DNA of 64,000 bases from Physella acuta (Eukaryota; Mollusca; Gastropoda; Physidae). The position numbers were made by a program, and so were the translations under genes. This document shows, in pieces, positions 23,201 through 42,532 of the stretch (positions within the stretch are counted from its first letter, which is position 1; every line of letters begins with the position of its first letter). The notes beneath the pieces were generated by a model. It was not told the origin of the DNA and did not search any database. It was given only the letters and a program-made list of their open reading frames with translations. Where the stretch lies: NCBI RefSeq assembly GCF_028476545.1, contig NW_026731638.1, forward strand, positions 675,001 to 739,000, written 5' to 3'.

Positions 23201-24191
23201 AATTTACAATAGGGCTGGTAAGTAGGTCACCAACCAGTTCTATGGCTCATACAGGTTTTATTGAGCCGTAGAAGTGGTTGGTGACCTACTTGCCAGCCCT
23301 ATTACTCATCAAAACGCACTATCAGCGCTAATTCTAGTAGCCTTTCCATTACCCATGTTATTAAAACACATGGTCATTGCGTTCACTGGCTGACTTACCA
23401 TGAGTAATGTTGTTGCAGATCAGGGTACCATCACGTTCAAGAGTCAAGCAGGTGCTGACGTTGTTGGTGGAGTCTGCGTGGCTCCGATTCAGGCTCGACT
23501 TGTTTTCAGTGACGTCATGCGGGATACTGCCCAAACCTATTGCATCAACATCACAGCCTGTAAACAGTTGATCAACAAACACTTTATTGATGTTTACTTT
23601 TATTTTTTTACTTGTACCCGATCATAAAAGGTTAAAAAGTAATCGTACAATATTTTTACAATGTGAAAAAAGACAAATTAATCTTCAATATATAAAGGCT
23701 TAATCAATGGGGTCATCCGTGAACGATGTCACGCTTTATTTGACGAATATTACCCCCCCCCCCCCCTTTCCCGTCACCTACGTCACACATCGTCATAAAA
23801 AGCCAGACCCCTCCTAAAATGACGTCACATCTCAGCCTACAACCCCCCTCAAAATTGCAGTTGAATTTTTCTTAAAACATCGATATTATTTCCAAAAATC
23901 TTGTCTGAACCATGTCGACATAGATTACTCTGATCATGTAGGCCTACTATTACAATTTATTAAAGTTAAGTTTTCTAATACGTGAAATAACCCTTAAAAT
24001 TGTGATTTCTAATATTGCATTTTCTTTAATGCAAAAGTGTGACGTCACACCATCTGAGCCTCCTCCCCCCTTCCCTTTATCACACACCGTCACAAATTAC
24101 GGTTAGGTAACAGTTTAGAATTATCTTACCTAGCATGGAGTTCAACAAGTACAATGTAAACAGTACTTTCCAGAAACAGTGGAAATCCATA
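18824..24191 (-). CDS. Array gene, copy B: small type I membrane protein (251 residues, seven exons)
   Basis: Join of 24131-24191, 23399-23557, 21760-21893, 20490-20682, 19673-19724, 19468-19568 and 18824-18879 (756 nt including stop). Signal peptide MDFHCFWKVLFTLYLL. The Cys exon is short (159 nt) with three cysteines. The ectodomain core has TYQVDHLGKVISICFNFT and TITETNDSELNLVLAS, then CDRKGNC. The transmembrane stretch is YLVIIGALVVVNLLGAVI and the tail is IARRNHTILHH..STYR. The tail keeps the post-membrane RRN of C and E but not the PAG end; TATAG|GTAAGG there resembles a donor, so one more exon is possible. Several NxS/T sites point to a glycosylated ectodomain. It is closest to copy C. 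Function is not known. Confidence 0.82.
18900..19320. repeat. R1-related 3' fragments, duplicated
   Basis: TTTTTTGGTCAATTATGC, TTTATGTTCATTTGGTGCGC and TTTCTACTTGATTCT occur twice (19010-19090 and 19225-19305), as in R1 and R9 ends. It lies inside the last intron of copy B. Confidence 0.55.
19468..19568 (-). CDS. Copy B transmembrane exon
   Basis: NENATIRHPDDTTIHY leads into an uncharged 18-residue hydrophobic stretch. Acceptor TTTTTAG; donor A|GTAAGTTATTTTATT is nearly identical to A. Confidence 0.85.
19673..19724 (-). CDS. Copy B CDxxGxC exon
   Basis: ARAFTLKQCDRKGNCIH, 52 nt, phases 1 and 2, acceptor TCTCCCCAG, donor GTACGT. Confidence 0.85.
20123..20233. repeat. (CA)n(TA)n(TG)n compound microsatellite
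   Basis: CA 20123-20140, TA 20141-20191, TG 20192-20233, forming a near-palindromic block. Confidence 0.95.
20490..20682 (-). CDS. Copy B ITETND exon
   Basis: LNVTITETNDSELNLVLAS then DTDEMRVYI and NFEKFRIGQKDG, 64 codons plus one base. Donor GTGAGA. Confidence 0.88.
20856..21249. mobile_element. hAT-like non-autonomous element with 8-bp TSD
   Basis: Termini CAGAGGCGTAGCGAGG and CCTCGCTACGCCACTG. Flanks CTCAAGAC and GTCAAGAC match at 7 of 8 bases. Inside, a tandem of GTGCAAATCGAAA..TTGAGGGGG units. It is the same family as 28822-29204 and lies in a copy B intron. Confidence 0.88.
21760..21893 (-). CDS. Copy B TYQVD exon
   Basis: STNNDSINPDLGYTYQVD and GKVISICFNFT, 44 codons, phase 1-0. The acceptor TTTGTTCCACAG is itself related to the adjoining minisatellite unit. 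Confidence 0.88.
21905..22130. repeat. ~60-bp minisatellite at the copy B TYQVD acceptor
   Basis: Units containing GGGAACAGTTGGGCTAATGG and GAACAAACATGG, about four copies. The same array lies at the same place in C, D and E. Confidence 0.85.
22140..23390. other. Copy B intron, no exon seen
   Basis: C-runs at 22560-22571 and 22645-22656. The right half (22700-23400) is diverged-homologous to the C intron at 35740-36300, showing the whole locus was duplicated. 23209-23305 is a short inverted repeat (GGGCTGGTAAGTAGGTCACC and its complement). Confidence 0.55.
23399..23557 (-). CDS. Copy B Cys exon, short form
   Basis: (G)CDVDAIGLGSIPHDVT to ICNNITHG, 52 codons, phase 1-1. It lacks the 36 codons carrying WFG.DCQDNCRCS in E. 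Confidence 0.85.
23700..24110. repeat. R8 interspersed repeat with TGACGTCA palindromes
   Basis: A GTCACGCTTT..C-run..CGTCATAAAAAGCCAGACC block, homologous to 36900-37255. It carries TGACGTCA at 23820 and 24040. It lies in copy B intron 1. Confidence 0.7.
24131..24191 (-). CDS. Copy B signal-peptide exon
   Basis: MDFHCFWKVLFTLYLLNSML, then G|GTAAGATAA. Homologous in frame and length (61 nt) to C, D and E. Confidence 0.88.
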
Positions 24192-24364
24192 TCTCCGTGT
24201 ATATATTTTTCTAAATCTATTTGCAAAAAAAAAATATTAGTACATCAGTATGATTTAATGATAATGCTTTTTAATTTATTTTCTTTATCTGCGTTCTTAA
24301 TTTTAGTGTTGGAAGGGATCCCATCCAATACGATTAATTGTACGTGTCAACTGTTATGCGCCAT

Positions 24365-24502
24365 TGAGGCCATGGACTCCAATTTCAGCTTGCATTTCTT
24401 TTTTTTAATTTGCTTCCATAGCCTATTTGTCCAACCAAGAACAAACTATAAGGCAGAAGTTATTTAGAAGAGTGGCTGTCCCCAGCTAACAAGCCTATCT
24501 GC
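24365..24502 (-). mobile_element. SINE fragment (13305 family)
   Basis: The inverted 3' body including GTCCCCAGCTAACAAGCC matches the SINE at 13305-13512. The tRNA-like head is missing. Confidence 0.6.
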
Positions 24503-24534
24503 CCTAGCCAATGTAATAAATACTGTATAATTTA

Positions 24535-25000
24535 ACCCTGCTTTCATACCTCAGGGGTAGTCTTGATCGCTACGGCACTTTCCACCTGTCTAGATATCTT
24601 AGTGTAATGAGCTCAAAGTTGACCTACGTGTATAAGAACTCTATCGTAACCATACTGCCCCACATAGGTGTTACATTAAGCAAGGATATGCCTATCCAGC
24701 CATATTTGTTTTTAAGATATTTGGTCAAACGACGTAAACAATATGCTTTGTTTTCTAGAGATGTTTACTGGTGCAGTGATGTAAAAAAAGAGATATTACC
24801 CTAAAAGGTGCGTAAAAGAGTTTTAATCGTTATTGTCATTTAATTTATCGTCTAGATAACCAACTCTGCTATTCCAATAGAATTATCATACTTCTTCATA
24901 TAAACAAATCACGCTGCTCAAAAATTTTAAAAACTTGATGACACTAATATCTGACATCAAATTTGACTTAACTGGTTGAATAATTTATTGCCTATGAATT
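24535..25000 (-). promoter_or_regulatory. Conserved upstream block of copy B (candidate promoter/5' region)
   Basis: Over ~400 bp it is highly similar to 39588-40015, upstream of copy C, and its core GTCTTGATCGCTACGGCAC is recognisable upstream of copy D near 49770. The shared position upstream of the signal exon suggests promoter or 5' UTR function; a 65-codon frame on the plus strand is not conserved in intent. Confidence 0.45.
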
Positions 25001-25009
25001 TATTGAAAT

Positions 25010-25480
25010 TTACTATATTAAGTACTAGTAACGCGCTATTATACGCACAATTTTTATGTTCATTTGATGCGCAATAATTTTTAGTCATGCAACTCTATAA
25101 AAGCTAGTACCAAATGATTGTTGCCAAAAAGCATATTCTAACCAAAATTAAATATTTTTACAAGCTTTCATTTATCTTGCCTTCTCTGTCGTCAGTCTGT
25201 CGTTAGTCTGTCTAGATCGAAATGCCCGAGCGAAATAACTTGCAGTTCTAACCGACCGATTCGGTTCAAAGTCGGCACGTGGGTCAAGACATGAAGACAA
25301 TGTAATCTGACAATACATGTGGCTTAATTGGATGCCTAATAACAAATTTATGAATTAATTAAACTTTTGACCAATTTAGATGGCAGTCTTACCCAACTAT
25401 TTAGCACGTTATTTAGCGTTATCACGTTCATTTGTTTTGAGTCATGCAGCTTTATTGTAAATAAAAATGTAAAATATTGG
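25010..25480. repeat. R9 interspersed repeat copy
   Basis: Contains CACGTGGGTCAAGACATGAA, TAATTGGATGCCTAATAA and GTCGTCAGTCTGTCGTTAG, matching 43880-44260 in inverse. Confidence 0.6.
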
Positions 25481-25493
25481 GAAAAAAAATTCA

Positions 25494-25672
25494 ATTAATA
25501 ACAAGCCTTTATGTAATAATGCACCAAAAAGGAGAAAATAAATTATACACTACCATTTAAATGACTATAAAAGATAACATGAGTCTCTTCCAAAATACTA
25601 GTAAATGTGTCAAATAGATAATAAAGTGACCCACGCTTTTCTTGATAGTTATTGTAATGGTAGCATATAAAC
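25494..25672. mobile_element. Foldback MITE, diverged copy
   Basis: Left arm TAATAACAAGCCTTTATGTA to the inner GACCCACGCTTTT matches the element at 43600. The right outer arm is replaced by a C-rich R8-like segment to about 25765. Confidence 0.65.
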
Positions 25673-25819
25673 GCTGTCACGATCCCCCCCCCCCCAATCC
25701 CCTATCCATCGTTACAAAAAGCTAAACCTTCTCCACAAAAACGTAAACCTCAGCTAACTTCCCCCCTCCTCCTTAAGTGCTATTTTATTTTAAATGCAAT
25801 TTATTTGAAAAATGTAAGC

Positions 25820-25990
25820 CTACTGAGCTCTTTCAACATTTAATGTAAGCTAATTTATCAATTATTGTATAACAATTTATAAAACAACATTTAATGTAAG
25901 CTAATGTATCAGCTATTGTATAACAATTTATAAAACAGCTTTTAATGTAAGCTAATTTATCAACTATTGTATAACAATTTATAAAACAAT
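25820..25990. repeat. ~51-bp tandem repeat, about three units
   Basis: Units of TTTAATGTAAGCTAATTTAT followed by CAATTATTGTATAACAATTTATAAAACA. Confidence 0.85.
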
Positions 25991-26890
25991 TTTTAATAAC
26001 TCAAACAAAGGCGTCAGGTAAGTTTTGAAACTTGACTGTTTGAAAATGCAAAAATGTGTCTCTTACCTTCTGAACCCCCTTGCTTTTGTCCCAAAAGTTA
26101 GAATCTCCCCCACCCCCTCAGATTTCGATGTCTTGTATGGACGATCGCTAAAGCATTTTGCTCTTGTTTATCAGATAGTCATTAGACATACAACCCCAAT
26201 TACATCATTTGTTTTGATTGTACCTCTGTTATTAAAATGTTGCTGTTTTATTTGAAATTTGTATTAGTTATTTCCTTCTATTAATAAAATGAGTTTCAAA
26301 TCAGCATGCTGTTTTGGACTAGAAATAATATTAACGAATGATATATAAGTTATGTATATAAACTCAACCAAATAATATGCAAATGGAAGAATTTTAGTAG
26401 GAATACATAGTTGTGAACACAGTTGCCAAAGCAAAAGTTCTTGAGTTTAAATGTAAATCTTTATCATGTAAGTTGTCTCTGATTTAACACAAATCTAACT
26501 AGCAATTGACTTTGGCCATGGAGAGTATTAGCTGTTTGGCATTGTGCTGACCATAAAACTTATTTATATGGAGAGGTAGAAACAACAAAGTAAAATCGAA
26601 ATCTACTTTAGCATCAAATTTGAAAAAAAAATTGTTTTACTTCACTAGTAAAAGTAAACACCTTCTCTCCCTCAACGGGTCATTTATCTAGTAGATTTTA
26701 ATGTTTGCGGAAAAGCGTTGTATAGTGACTGTACAATAAAGATAATCGTACCACAGCTACACACCGCGGGGTCTGGCGGCACTGAAGTTCTGCCCTAGAC
26801 AAAACCATATATGGGAAAGACACTTATGGTGAAATCACCTAAAATTTATATTTCCGAAGTTATCGCAACTCACAATTTTGAGAACATGTT
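25991..26890. other. Intergenic stretch between B and C
   Basis: A 76-codon plus-strand frame (26025-26255) has no splice or homology support. Otherwise unique AT-rich sequence. Confidence 0.45.
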
Positions 26891-26892
26891 TT

Positions 26893-27780
26893 TTACTTTC
26901 TCGTATATAGAGTATAGAGTAAGTATTGTAATCGTGCACAAAAATCACATGAAATGTTGACAGTTTTCACTGTATTACACCTTAGTGCTTCGTCATGTAA
27001 GGAGTATAATAAATAAGTAAACTAAAGTTCCACTTCAAACCTACGTGACAAGCAGAGTTTACCTGTTTCTGTGATCTCGGCATATGAAGGGATAGTGTGG
27101 TCTGCACTATGTCCAGCCGCCTTCACTTTCCCTAACGTGAGTTAGGTACCCATCGAGTTGGGTGGGCTCAGGGACGGTCCACTGACTTGAACCAGGATTC
27201 GAACTCGAGACTTACAGTTTAGCAGTCCAACTCTCTACTGCTAAACCACTCAGCCCAGCATATATAGTAAGGAGACTTTTTTAATCGGGCAAAAATTATA
27301 AATGCAGATTTATCTAAATTTCGGCGTTTTATGCGTAATCGAGTCTTGTGTGTATGTCTGTGAACACGATAACGGCAGTACCGTTATCGCTAGGTTGATG
27401 AAATTTCATATATAAGTATTATATCAAGTTTGTCCTTCAGTATCAACTTTTCAGCTTTTTCCGGAATTTATTCTACTTTTCGTCTTTCATAAGTCTATAA
27501 TTTGAGTACTGTTTCATATAGATAAACGAAATTTTATATATAAGTAAAAGATCTAAATCTCTGCATGCTGTGAAATTTAGAGTAATTTCCGTTGAAACAT
27601 ACTGTTGGTTGTTCACTTAGTGCGCAATTGTTTTTTCTACGAGATTCTATTCTATTTTAAAAAGTTTAATTAAGTAATTAAAAAAAAATTAACAATCATG
27701 TCTATATCCCGATTTGCCATCCCCCGTAGTGTTATATAAGAATATTCGAGAAAGTTTAGGGTAGATCACTCCCGCTTTAT
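26893..27780 (-). mobile_element. R1 element interrupted by a SINE
   Basis: It starts TTTACTTTCTCGTATATAG and ends AGATCACTCCCGCTTTATT. It belongs to the longer R1 subtype that also contains ATCACATGAAATGTTGACAG (shared with 38076 and 40166). The SINE at 27040-27262 splits it. Confidence 0.8.
27040..27262 (-). mobile_element. tRNA-derived SINE nested in R1
   Basis: On the minus strand GGGCTGAGTGGTTTAGCAG is the A-box side and GAGTTCGAATCCTGG the B box. The body has CTCACGTTAGGGAAAGTGAA and TATGCCGAGATCACAG. Confidence 0.8.
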
Positions 27781-28532
27781 TTCTGAATACTATGACCACA
27801 GAACTATAAATGAAATTAATAAGGCATTTTAAAATAGTGGTGTAACAATACGAATTAAAACTTGCTAAAGATCTATTCTACTTCAAATCCAGATACATTT
27901 GTTAACTTTGTATCACACATTAACTCTGCCAAACGAAACATGTCGAATGAAATATAAAGAATAACTTAAAGACCTATAAATTATACAATCTTTGTTTTAC
28001 AAATTAGTACTAAATGTTATACAAATTTATTACTTAAAACAATGTATCTAAACTCTTATACATCATTTAAAATCATACTGTGAAAAGCATACCGTTATAA
28101 GCCTCCAAATTTCAAACCGTTTGTTAATATTCTCATATTTTCGTTAACGTGAGCTTTAAATCAAATTATATACATTTAATTCCGACAGCTACAGATGGCG
28201 TTTTTTAATATACAGGACCAGATGAAAAATTTACAAGTGAAATTAAAATAGGCGTTTGCTCATATATTAGAATAGAATGTAGTCAAATAATTAAAAATTA
28301 AAATGTACATTTTTCAGAAGCCGGAATAAAACAGCGTTATTGCTGGAATATGAAAGCAACGTTATTAACGGAATATAAAAGTAACCATAACAAACAATTC
28401 CGAAGCAATAAGAGTATGGGTTCGTTTACATTTAGTCGAGATAACTATTTTTAGAGGATGGAAGACGGATACCACAATACAGTTGCGGTTCTAAGAACAC
28501 AGACTGGCGGATGTGGCGGCTGTATCTCTTCT

Positions 28533-36801
<8,269 letters not shown>

Positions 36802-36899
36802 AGCCCCGTGTCTATGTTTTTCTAAATCTATTGGCAAAAAAAATATTAGTATATCAGTATGATTTAATGATAACGCTTTTAAATTTATTTTCAAGTTTA

Positions 36900-37255
36900 T
36901 AAAGTCATCAATAAATGACGTCACGCTTTTTGGACGATTTTTACCTCCAAACCTACAACATCGTCATAAAAGCCAGACCGCTCCCCTTCACTAAAATGAC
37001 GTCACACCTCAGCCTACACTCCCCCCCCCCTCCAAATCGCAGTTGAATTTTTTTTTAAGTACGATATTTTTCAAAAATCTTGTCGGAAGTCTGTCAAAAA
37101 TGAGTATTTTTATCAAATTTTATTACAATTTATTAAAACGCGAAATTACGGCTAACATTCGTTTTCTAATATTGCATTTTATAATGCAAAAGTGTGACGT
37201 CACACCATCTGAACCCTCCCCCTCATCACACACCGTCACAAAATTACGGAACCCC
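36900..37255. repeat. R8 repeat with three TGACGTCA palindromes upstream of copy C
   Basis: Homologous to 23700-24110. TGACGTCA occurs at 36916, 36997 and 37195, within 400 bp upstream of the copy C start. CRE/ATF-type binding is only a possibility. Confidence 0.65.
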
Positions 37256-38075
37256 CTAGCCAGTAGCGTACGCAGGGGGGGTGGGAGCAGGGGGAGCGGC
37301 CGCTCCCCCTCTGGCCATTTTCAGCAAAGTGGCGCCTTTTTGGATACTTTTTAAACTCAAAGTTTTAAACAATGATATTTGTTAAAAAATATTTTTGGTC
37401 GGCACATCTATGTAAATCACAAGATTTCTTTTCATGCAGCAATTAAGCATTATTGTACTAGTCTAGTAGTGTCTACGTTTACAACACATATTAACAGCTG
37501 CATCAGTTTGCCATTCTAAAAATAACCATTACGATGCATTGCAATGTTTAAAAAACCTCTACGGTAGTACCACTTGGCAAGAGGGGTGTTAAGTTTAAGG
37601 CAACTGTATAATGTATTTGCTTACGAATTTAGAAAATGTTATACATAAAACTTCACACATAATTACTTTATATATACAGTTTTAATCGTGTGATTAATTT
37701 TAAAAAAATTACAATACAGAAACAAATACAACTGATTTGGCACCTCTATTTAAATTTACTTATGAGCAAACTGCGTAGTGGTGGGGACATTTTGACAAGG
37801 TCAACAACGTAACACCTAGGTTTACACTGGGTTGGATAATTGACCTAAAGTGGCCGGACAGTGGTGAATGAAGTTTAACCCACCCCCCCCCCCAACCCAC
37901 CCCGAACTGATCTGTTAAGTACATGTAGAAAAACGCGTAATTATGTACCAAAGTACCATGCCGCCACAAAATTAGCTTTTTAAACGTAAAACTCTGTGAA
38001 TATTGTTTTTCCAATTACCAGTAAAAAGGTTTGTGATCAATCAAGTGATCTAACCCATACCTATCACTATGTTAA

Positions 38076-38856
38076 ATAAACCGGTAGTGATCTCCCCTAA
38101 ACGTTCTCGAATATTCTTATATAAAATAACGGGATGGGAAGTCGGGCTATAGATATGATTTTTAATTCATTTTAAATACTTAAAGTTTTAAAAATAGAAT
38201 AAAATCTCGTAGACAAAAGATTGCACACCAAGTGAACGCCAAATAAAAAAGTGCATAATAGTGCGCAATATTATTAGTACTTTAAAAATTTACATTAGTT
38301 TTTTGAGAAATCGGAAGTAGCGTAAAGTACTACTTCCGGGCAACGAAAATTACTCAAAATTTGACAGAAGATAGAGAATTAGATATTATACTTACATGTG
38401 AAATTTCATTTATCTATCTGAAATAGTACTCAAGTTATAGGCTTTTGAAAAATTCAAAGTAGAAAAAGTACCACTTCCGGTTATCGGAAATCGCTCAAAA
38501 GTTTATACGGATCTACGATTTTGATAAAATACTTATATATGAAATTTCATCAACCTAGCTGTAATGGTACTCAAGTTATCGTGTTTACACACGGACAGAC
38601 AGACAGACAGACACACAGACACACAGACATACGGACAGAATTGCAAAGCCCAGTTTTTCAGACTGGATTACGCATAAAACCTCTTAATTTTGATAAATCT
38701 GGATTGATAATTTTTGCCCGATTAAAATAAGTCCTCTATACTTCGGATGTGATGAAGGACTGAGGTGTAATACGGTAAAAATTGTTAAAATTTCAAGTGA
38801 TTTTTGTGCACGATTACAATACTTTCTCTATACTTCGTATATACGAGAAAGTAAAA
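38076..38856 (+). mobile_element. R1 element nested in the hAT-like element
   Basis: TAAACCGGTAGTGATCTCCC to TATATACGAGAAAGTAAAAA. Long subtype; an (ACAG)n tract lies at 38591-38630. Confidence 0.88.
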
Positions 38857-39167
38857 AATGATCTTTAAAGAACACAAAGAAGCAGTAGTTAATTAAAATA
38901 TATGACGATATATTAAATACTGATTATAGACAAAAAAAAATTTGTAAACACGAATAGTGTTAAACAATTTCATTATATTGTAAAGTAATTATTTATTTGT
39001 TTTGACATTTATAATTAAATGTGTAGATATATACATATTTATTTTAAGAGAGTGATTATTTCCCCTATTTCACTTGTCTTAAATAATTTCTTAGAAATTA
39101 TTATGTAAGAAATTATTTTACAAGAATTACAAAACAGATTATTTTACGTTCATTGTTTTTGGTTGTA

Positions 39168-39168
<1 letters not shown>

Positions 39169-39251
<83 letters not shown>
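39169..39251. repeat. (TA)n microsatellite
   Basis: An 83-bp TA run inside the hAT-like element. Confidence 0.95.
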
Positions 39252-39253
<2 letters not shown>

Positions 39254-39587
39254 CACGTATATAGAGCGTGTTAAAAATTCGGCGCCTTTTTTTGCTCTTT
39301 TCGCTCCCGCTGCAACGAAAACCTGGATACGCCTCTGCCCCTAGCCCATACGAATGTGATGTCATTTATGAAAGACCCCTATGTTATTTTTAACACGTGA
39401 GTGCCATCATATTAAATGCTTACTAACTGTGGAAATTCAGTTGTAAGTGTAGTTTGTTAACATGCACAAAAGGATTTAACATTAGGATCTTATCTCACGA
39501 GTGTGGGAATTAAGAATGAAAACAGTTTCTGTTCAACCTCAGCCTTTACACACCTGCACATCTCAATGTGATGAGTACGATATAATT

Positions 39588-40015
39588 TGTTTACACTGCT
39601 TTCATACCTAAGGGGTAGTCTTGATCGCTACGGCACCTTCCACCTGTCTAGATATGTTAGTGTAATGAACTCAAAGTTGACCTACGTGTATAAGAACTCT
39701 ATTGAAACCATACTGCCACACATAGATGTTAAATTAAACAAGGATAGGCCTATCCAGCCATATTTTTAAAAAAATATTTAGTCAAACGACGTAAACAATA
39801 TGCTTTGTTTTCTATAGATGTTTACTGGTGCAGTGATGTAAAGAAAGAGATATTACCCTAAAAGGTGCGCGAAAGAGTTTTAATTGTTATTGTCATTTTA
39901 TTTATCGTCTAGATAACAAACTCTGCTGCTCAATAGAATTAACATGCTTCTTTATATAACCAATCACGCTGCTTAAATGCTCTAGTGACCTGATGACAAT
40001 GAGATCTGACATCAA
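39588..40015 (-). promoter_or_regulatory. Conserved upstream block of copy C (candidate promoter/5' region)
   Basis: The counterpart of 24535-25000: GGGGTAGTCTTGATCGCTAC and TTGACCTACGTGTATAAGAA are shared. It was pushed 2.8 kb from the copy C start by the hAT-like insertion. Confidence 0.45.
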
Positions 40016-40165
40016 ATTTTATAAGAATTAATTGACATTTACAACATGAAGTACTATATGCCGTGCTATTATACGCGCATTTTTCATGTTCATTTGATGC
40101 GTAATAATTTTTAGTCATACAATTCCATAACGCTGGACCAAATAGTTGTTGCCAGAAAGCATATT

Positions 40166-40885
40166 TTTACTTTCTCGTTTACAGAGTAGGGCCTATAGAG
40201 GAAGTATTGTAATCTTGCACAAAAATCACATGAAATGTTTATAGTCTCCACCTTTTTACACCTAGTACTGCATCATATAAACATATACGGCAGAAACTCT
40301 TAACGAGATTTATAAAAAATTCGGCGTTTTACTGGGTTTTGTAATTCTGTCCGTGCGTGTGTGTATGTATGTGTGTATTTCTGTGAATATGATAACTTTA
40401 GTACCGTTACAGTTGATGAAATTTCAAATATAAGTGTTATACCATTTTTGTAGTTCTGTATCAACTTTTCAGCAATTTTCTGTAACCGGAAGAGGAACTT
40501 ACTTTTGGTTTTTCAAAAGCCTAAAACCTGAGTACTGTTTCAGATAGATAAACTAAATTTCACATATAAGTAGATAATTGAATTATTTCCTTCTGTAAAA
40601 TTTCGGGTAATTTCCGTTTGACAGGAAATAGTACTTTACGCTATTTTCTATTTCTCAAAAACACATATATGAATTTATAAAGTACTAATACTCCGCACTA
40701 TTACACACATATTGTTTACTATTCACTTTAAAGCGCAATTATTTTTTCTATGAGATTCTATTCTATTTTTAAAAAGTTTAAGTACGTGAAATCTTATTAA
40801 AAAGCATGTCTATGCCCCGAGTAGCCATCCCTGTTATATAAGAATATACGCGAAAGTTTAGGGGAGATCACTCCCGCTTTATTAG
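40166..40885 (-). mobile_element. R1 interspersed element, long subtype
   Basis: TTTACTTTCTCGTTTACAG to GGGAGATCACTCCCGCTTTA, with a (TG)n tract at 40357-40376. Confidence 0.82.
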
Positions 40886-40889
40886 TTCG

Positions 40890-42450
40890 CATAATTTAAA
40901 TATTTTGCGCTGCGTTTACCACCAATGTTACATTTTATGATTTATAGAGTTCTGTATTTTTCTGAATTGAAAATAAAAACGGGTATTAGGATATAATGAA
41001 ATTAGATATTTCCATTATTTTAAAAACTGCTATTATATATTTCAAGTTTTATGTTTTTTATATTTTAGAGACCTAAAACCTGCTTTGTTTATTAATTATT
41101 ATTAATTTGATCACAACTAAAAAACATGTTTCTTAATTCAAGCGTTGTTGCGATTGTGGTATGGGTTGTTATTTGTTTTTTTGATATATGTTTTTGTTAC
41201 ATGTTTTTGTTATAAATGTTTGTTTTATGTTTTTGTTTCTGTTTATGTTTAAGATGGTTGTGAGAGTTAGTGTTTATAATTATTTTTGTTCTTACTTTTG
41301 TGTTTATTTTTTATTTATTTTTTTTTTTATTTTTTTTTTTAATTTTGTGTTTATTTTTGTTTTTATTTTAATGTTTTTGTTTGCGTTTGTGTTTGTGTTT
41401 ATGAATTTTTGTTGAGGGTTAGGTTTATGGCTCAGGTGTATGTTAATGCTAAAGATGATGATGTTACTAATCTTTTTCATGTTCCGGTTCCTGTTTTTGC
41501 TAATGCTTCTCTTCCTGTTTCTATTCAAGGTCAAGGTCATGGTTATGGTCATGGTCATGGTCATGTTGATGTTCGTGGTTATTGTCGTATTCGTCTTAGT
41601 CTTCGTGGATCTTGGTTCATGGTTCATAGTTTATGGTTTTTCGTTCGTAGTTCATGGTCTATGGTTCATAGTTCACGGTTTATGGTTCATGGTTCATGGT
41701 TCATGGTTTATGGTTCTTGGCTCAATTTTCATGGTTCGTGATTCATGATTCATGGTTTATGGTTATTGGTTCAAGGTTCACGGTTCTTATTCATGGGTTT
41801 ATGGCTGATGATTCATGGTTCATGTTCATAGTTCCTATTTTATGTTCATGGTACATGGTTCATGGTTTTGTCTTAATAAACATGATTCAGCATCTTATAG
41901 TAAAAACATCTGTGGTCAAATATTCTAAAACCAAAATTTCCCTTATTAATGTATAGATAATATTTTTTTAATATTTATTAGTTTCGGCACTCATAAAATG
42001 CCAACAATAAAATACTAATTAACAAATTAGATCTATAAATAGACTTTTATTTTATAAAACCTAAAACTAAATGTTATAAAAAATAAATTAATTATACAAA
42101 ATAAAAATGGTGAAATCTACACAGTAGGTTAGTCAATGTAGATGCTAAAATGTTTCCAAGTGAAAACAAAGAAGAATAAGTTGTATGATCACGTGCAGAA
42201 TAAATAGGAAATAAAAGCCTTTAAGAACAACTAGATACATTACTTTTACAAAACAGCGAAATAATATCAACGTTATTAGGAAGATACTAAAGTGCTATGT
42301 ATATAATTATATGATATGACAATACGAGAGAGAGGACGTTCAAATTTATAAAAAAAAAAGTTTTAAAAAATTGGAGGATGTAAAAAGTTGCATCAATATA
42401 TTTGCGATTTTTAGGATATGACTGGCCAATGTGCTGTCTCTGCTGCAGCC
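40890..42450. repeat. Intergenic low-complexity block between C and D
   Basis: T/G-rich cryptic repeats at 41160-41420 (GTTTTTGTTTATG-like) and a (GGTTCAT)n-like array at 41600-41870. Plus-strand frames rich in Phe/Met or His/Gly come from it. 41900-42450 is unique. Confidence 0.6.
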
Positions 42451-42455
42451 CTAGG

Positions 42456-42532
42456 TTATCCTGCGGTTGCTAGTGGAACATGGGCGGCACCTCTCTGACG
42501 TGGCTGCACGAGCATCCTTATCAGCCAAAACA
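42456..42532 (-). CDS. Copy D tail exon
   Basis: Phase 1 after [22 protein letters not shown] to LATAG then TAA. The Trp is shared with C and E. Confidence 0.75.

Larger units (their letters stand above)
37261..39337. mobile_element. hAT-like element with perfect 8-bp TSD, carrying a nested R1
   Basis: CCCCTAGC flanks both ends (37253-37260 and 39338-39345). Termini CAGTAGCGTACGCAGG and CCTGGATACGCCTCTG match at 12 of 16 as inverted repeats. GGCGCCTTTTT near each end extends this. R1 (38076-38856) and (TA)n (39169-39251) lie inside. No transposase-like frame was seen, so it is non-autonomous. Confidence 0.88.

Noticed and set aside
26025-26255. 76-codon plus-strand frame
   Set aside because: Single, unsupported, intergenic; no match to any array exon.
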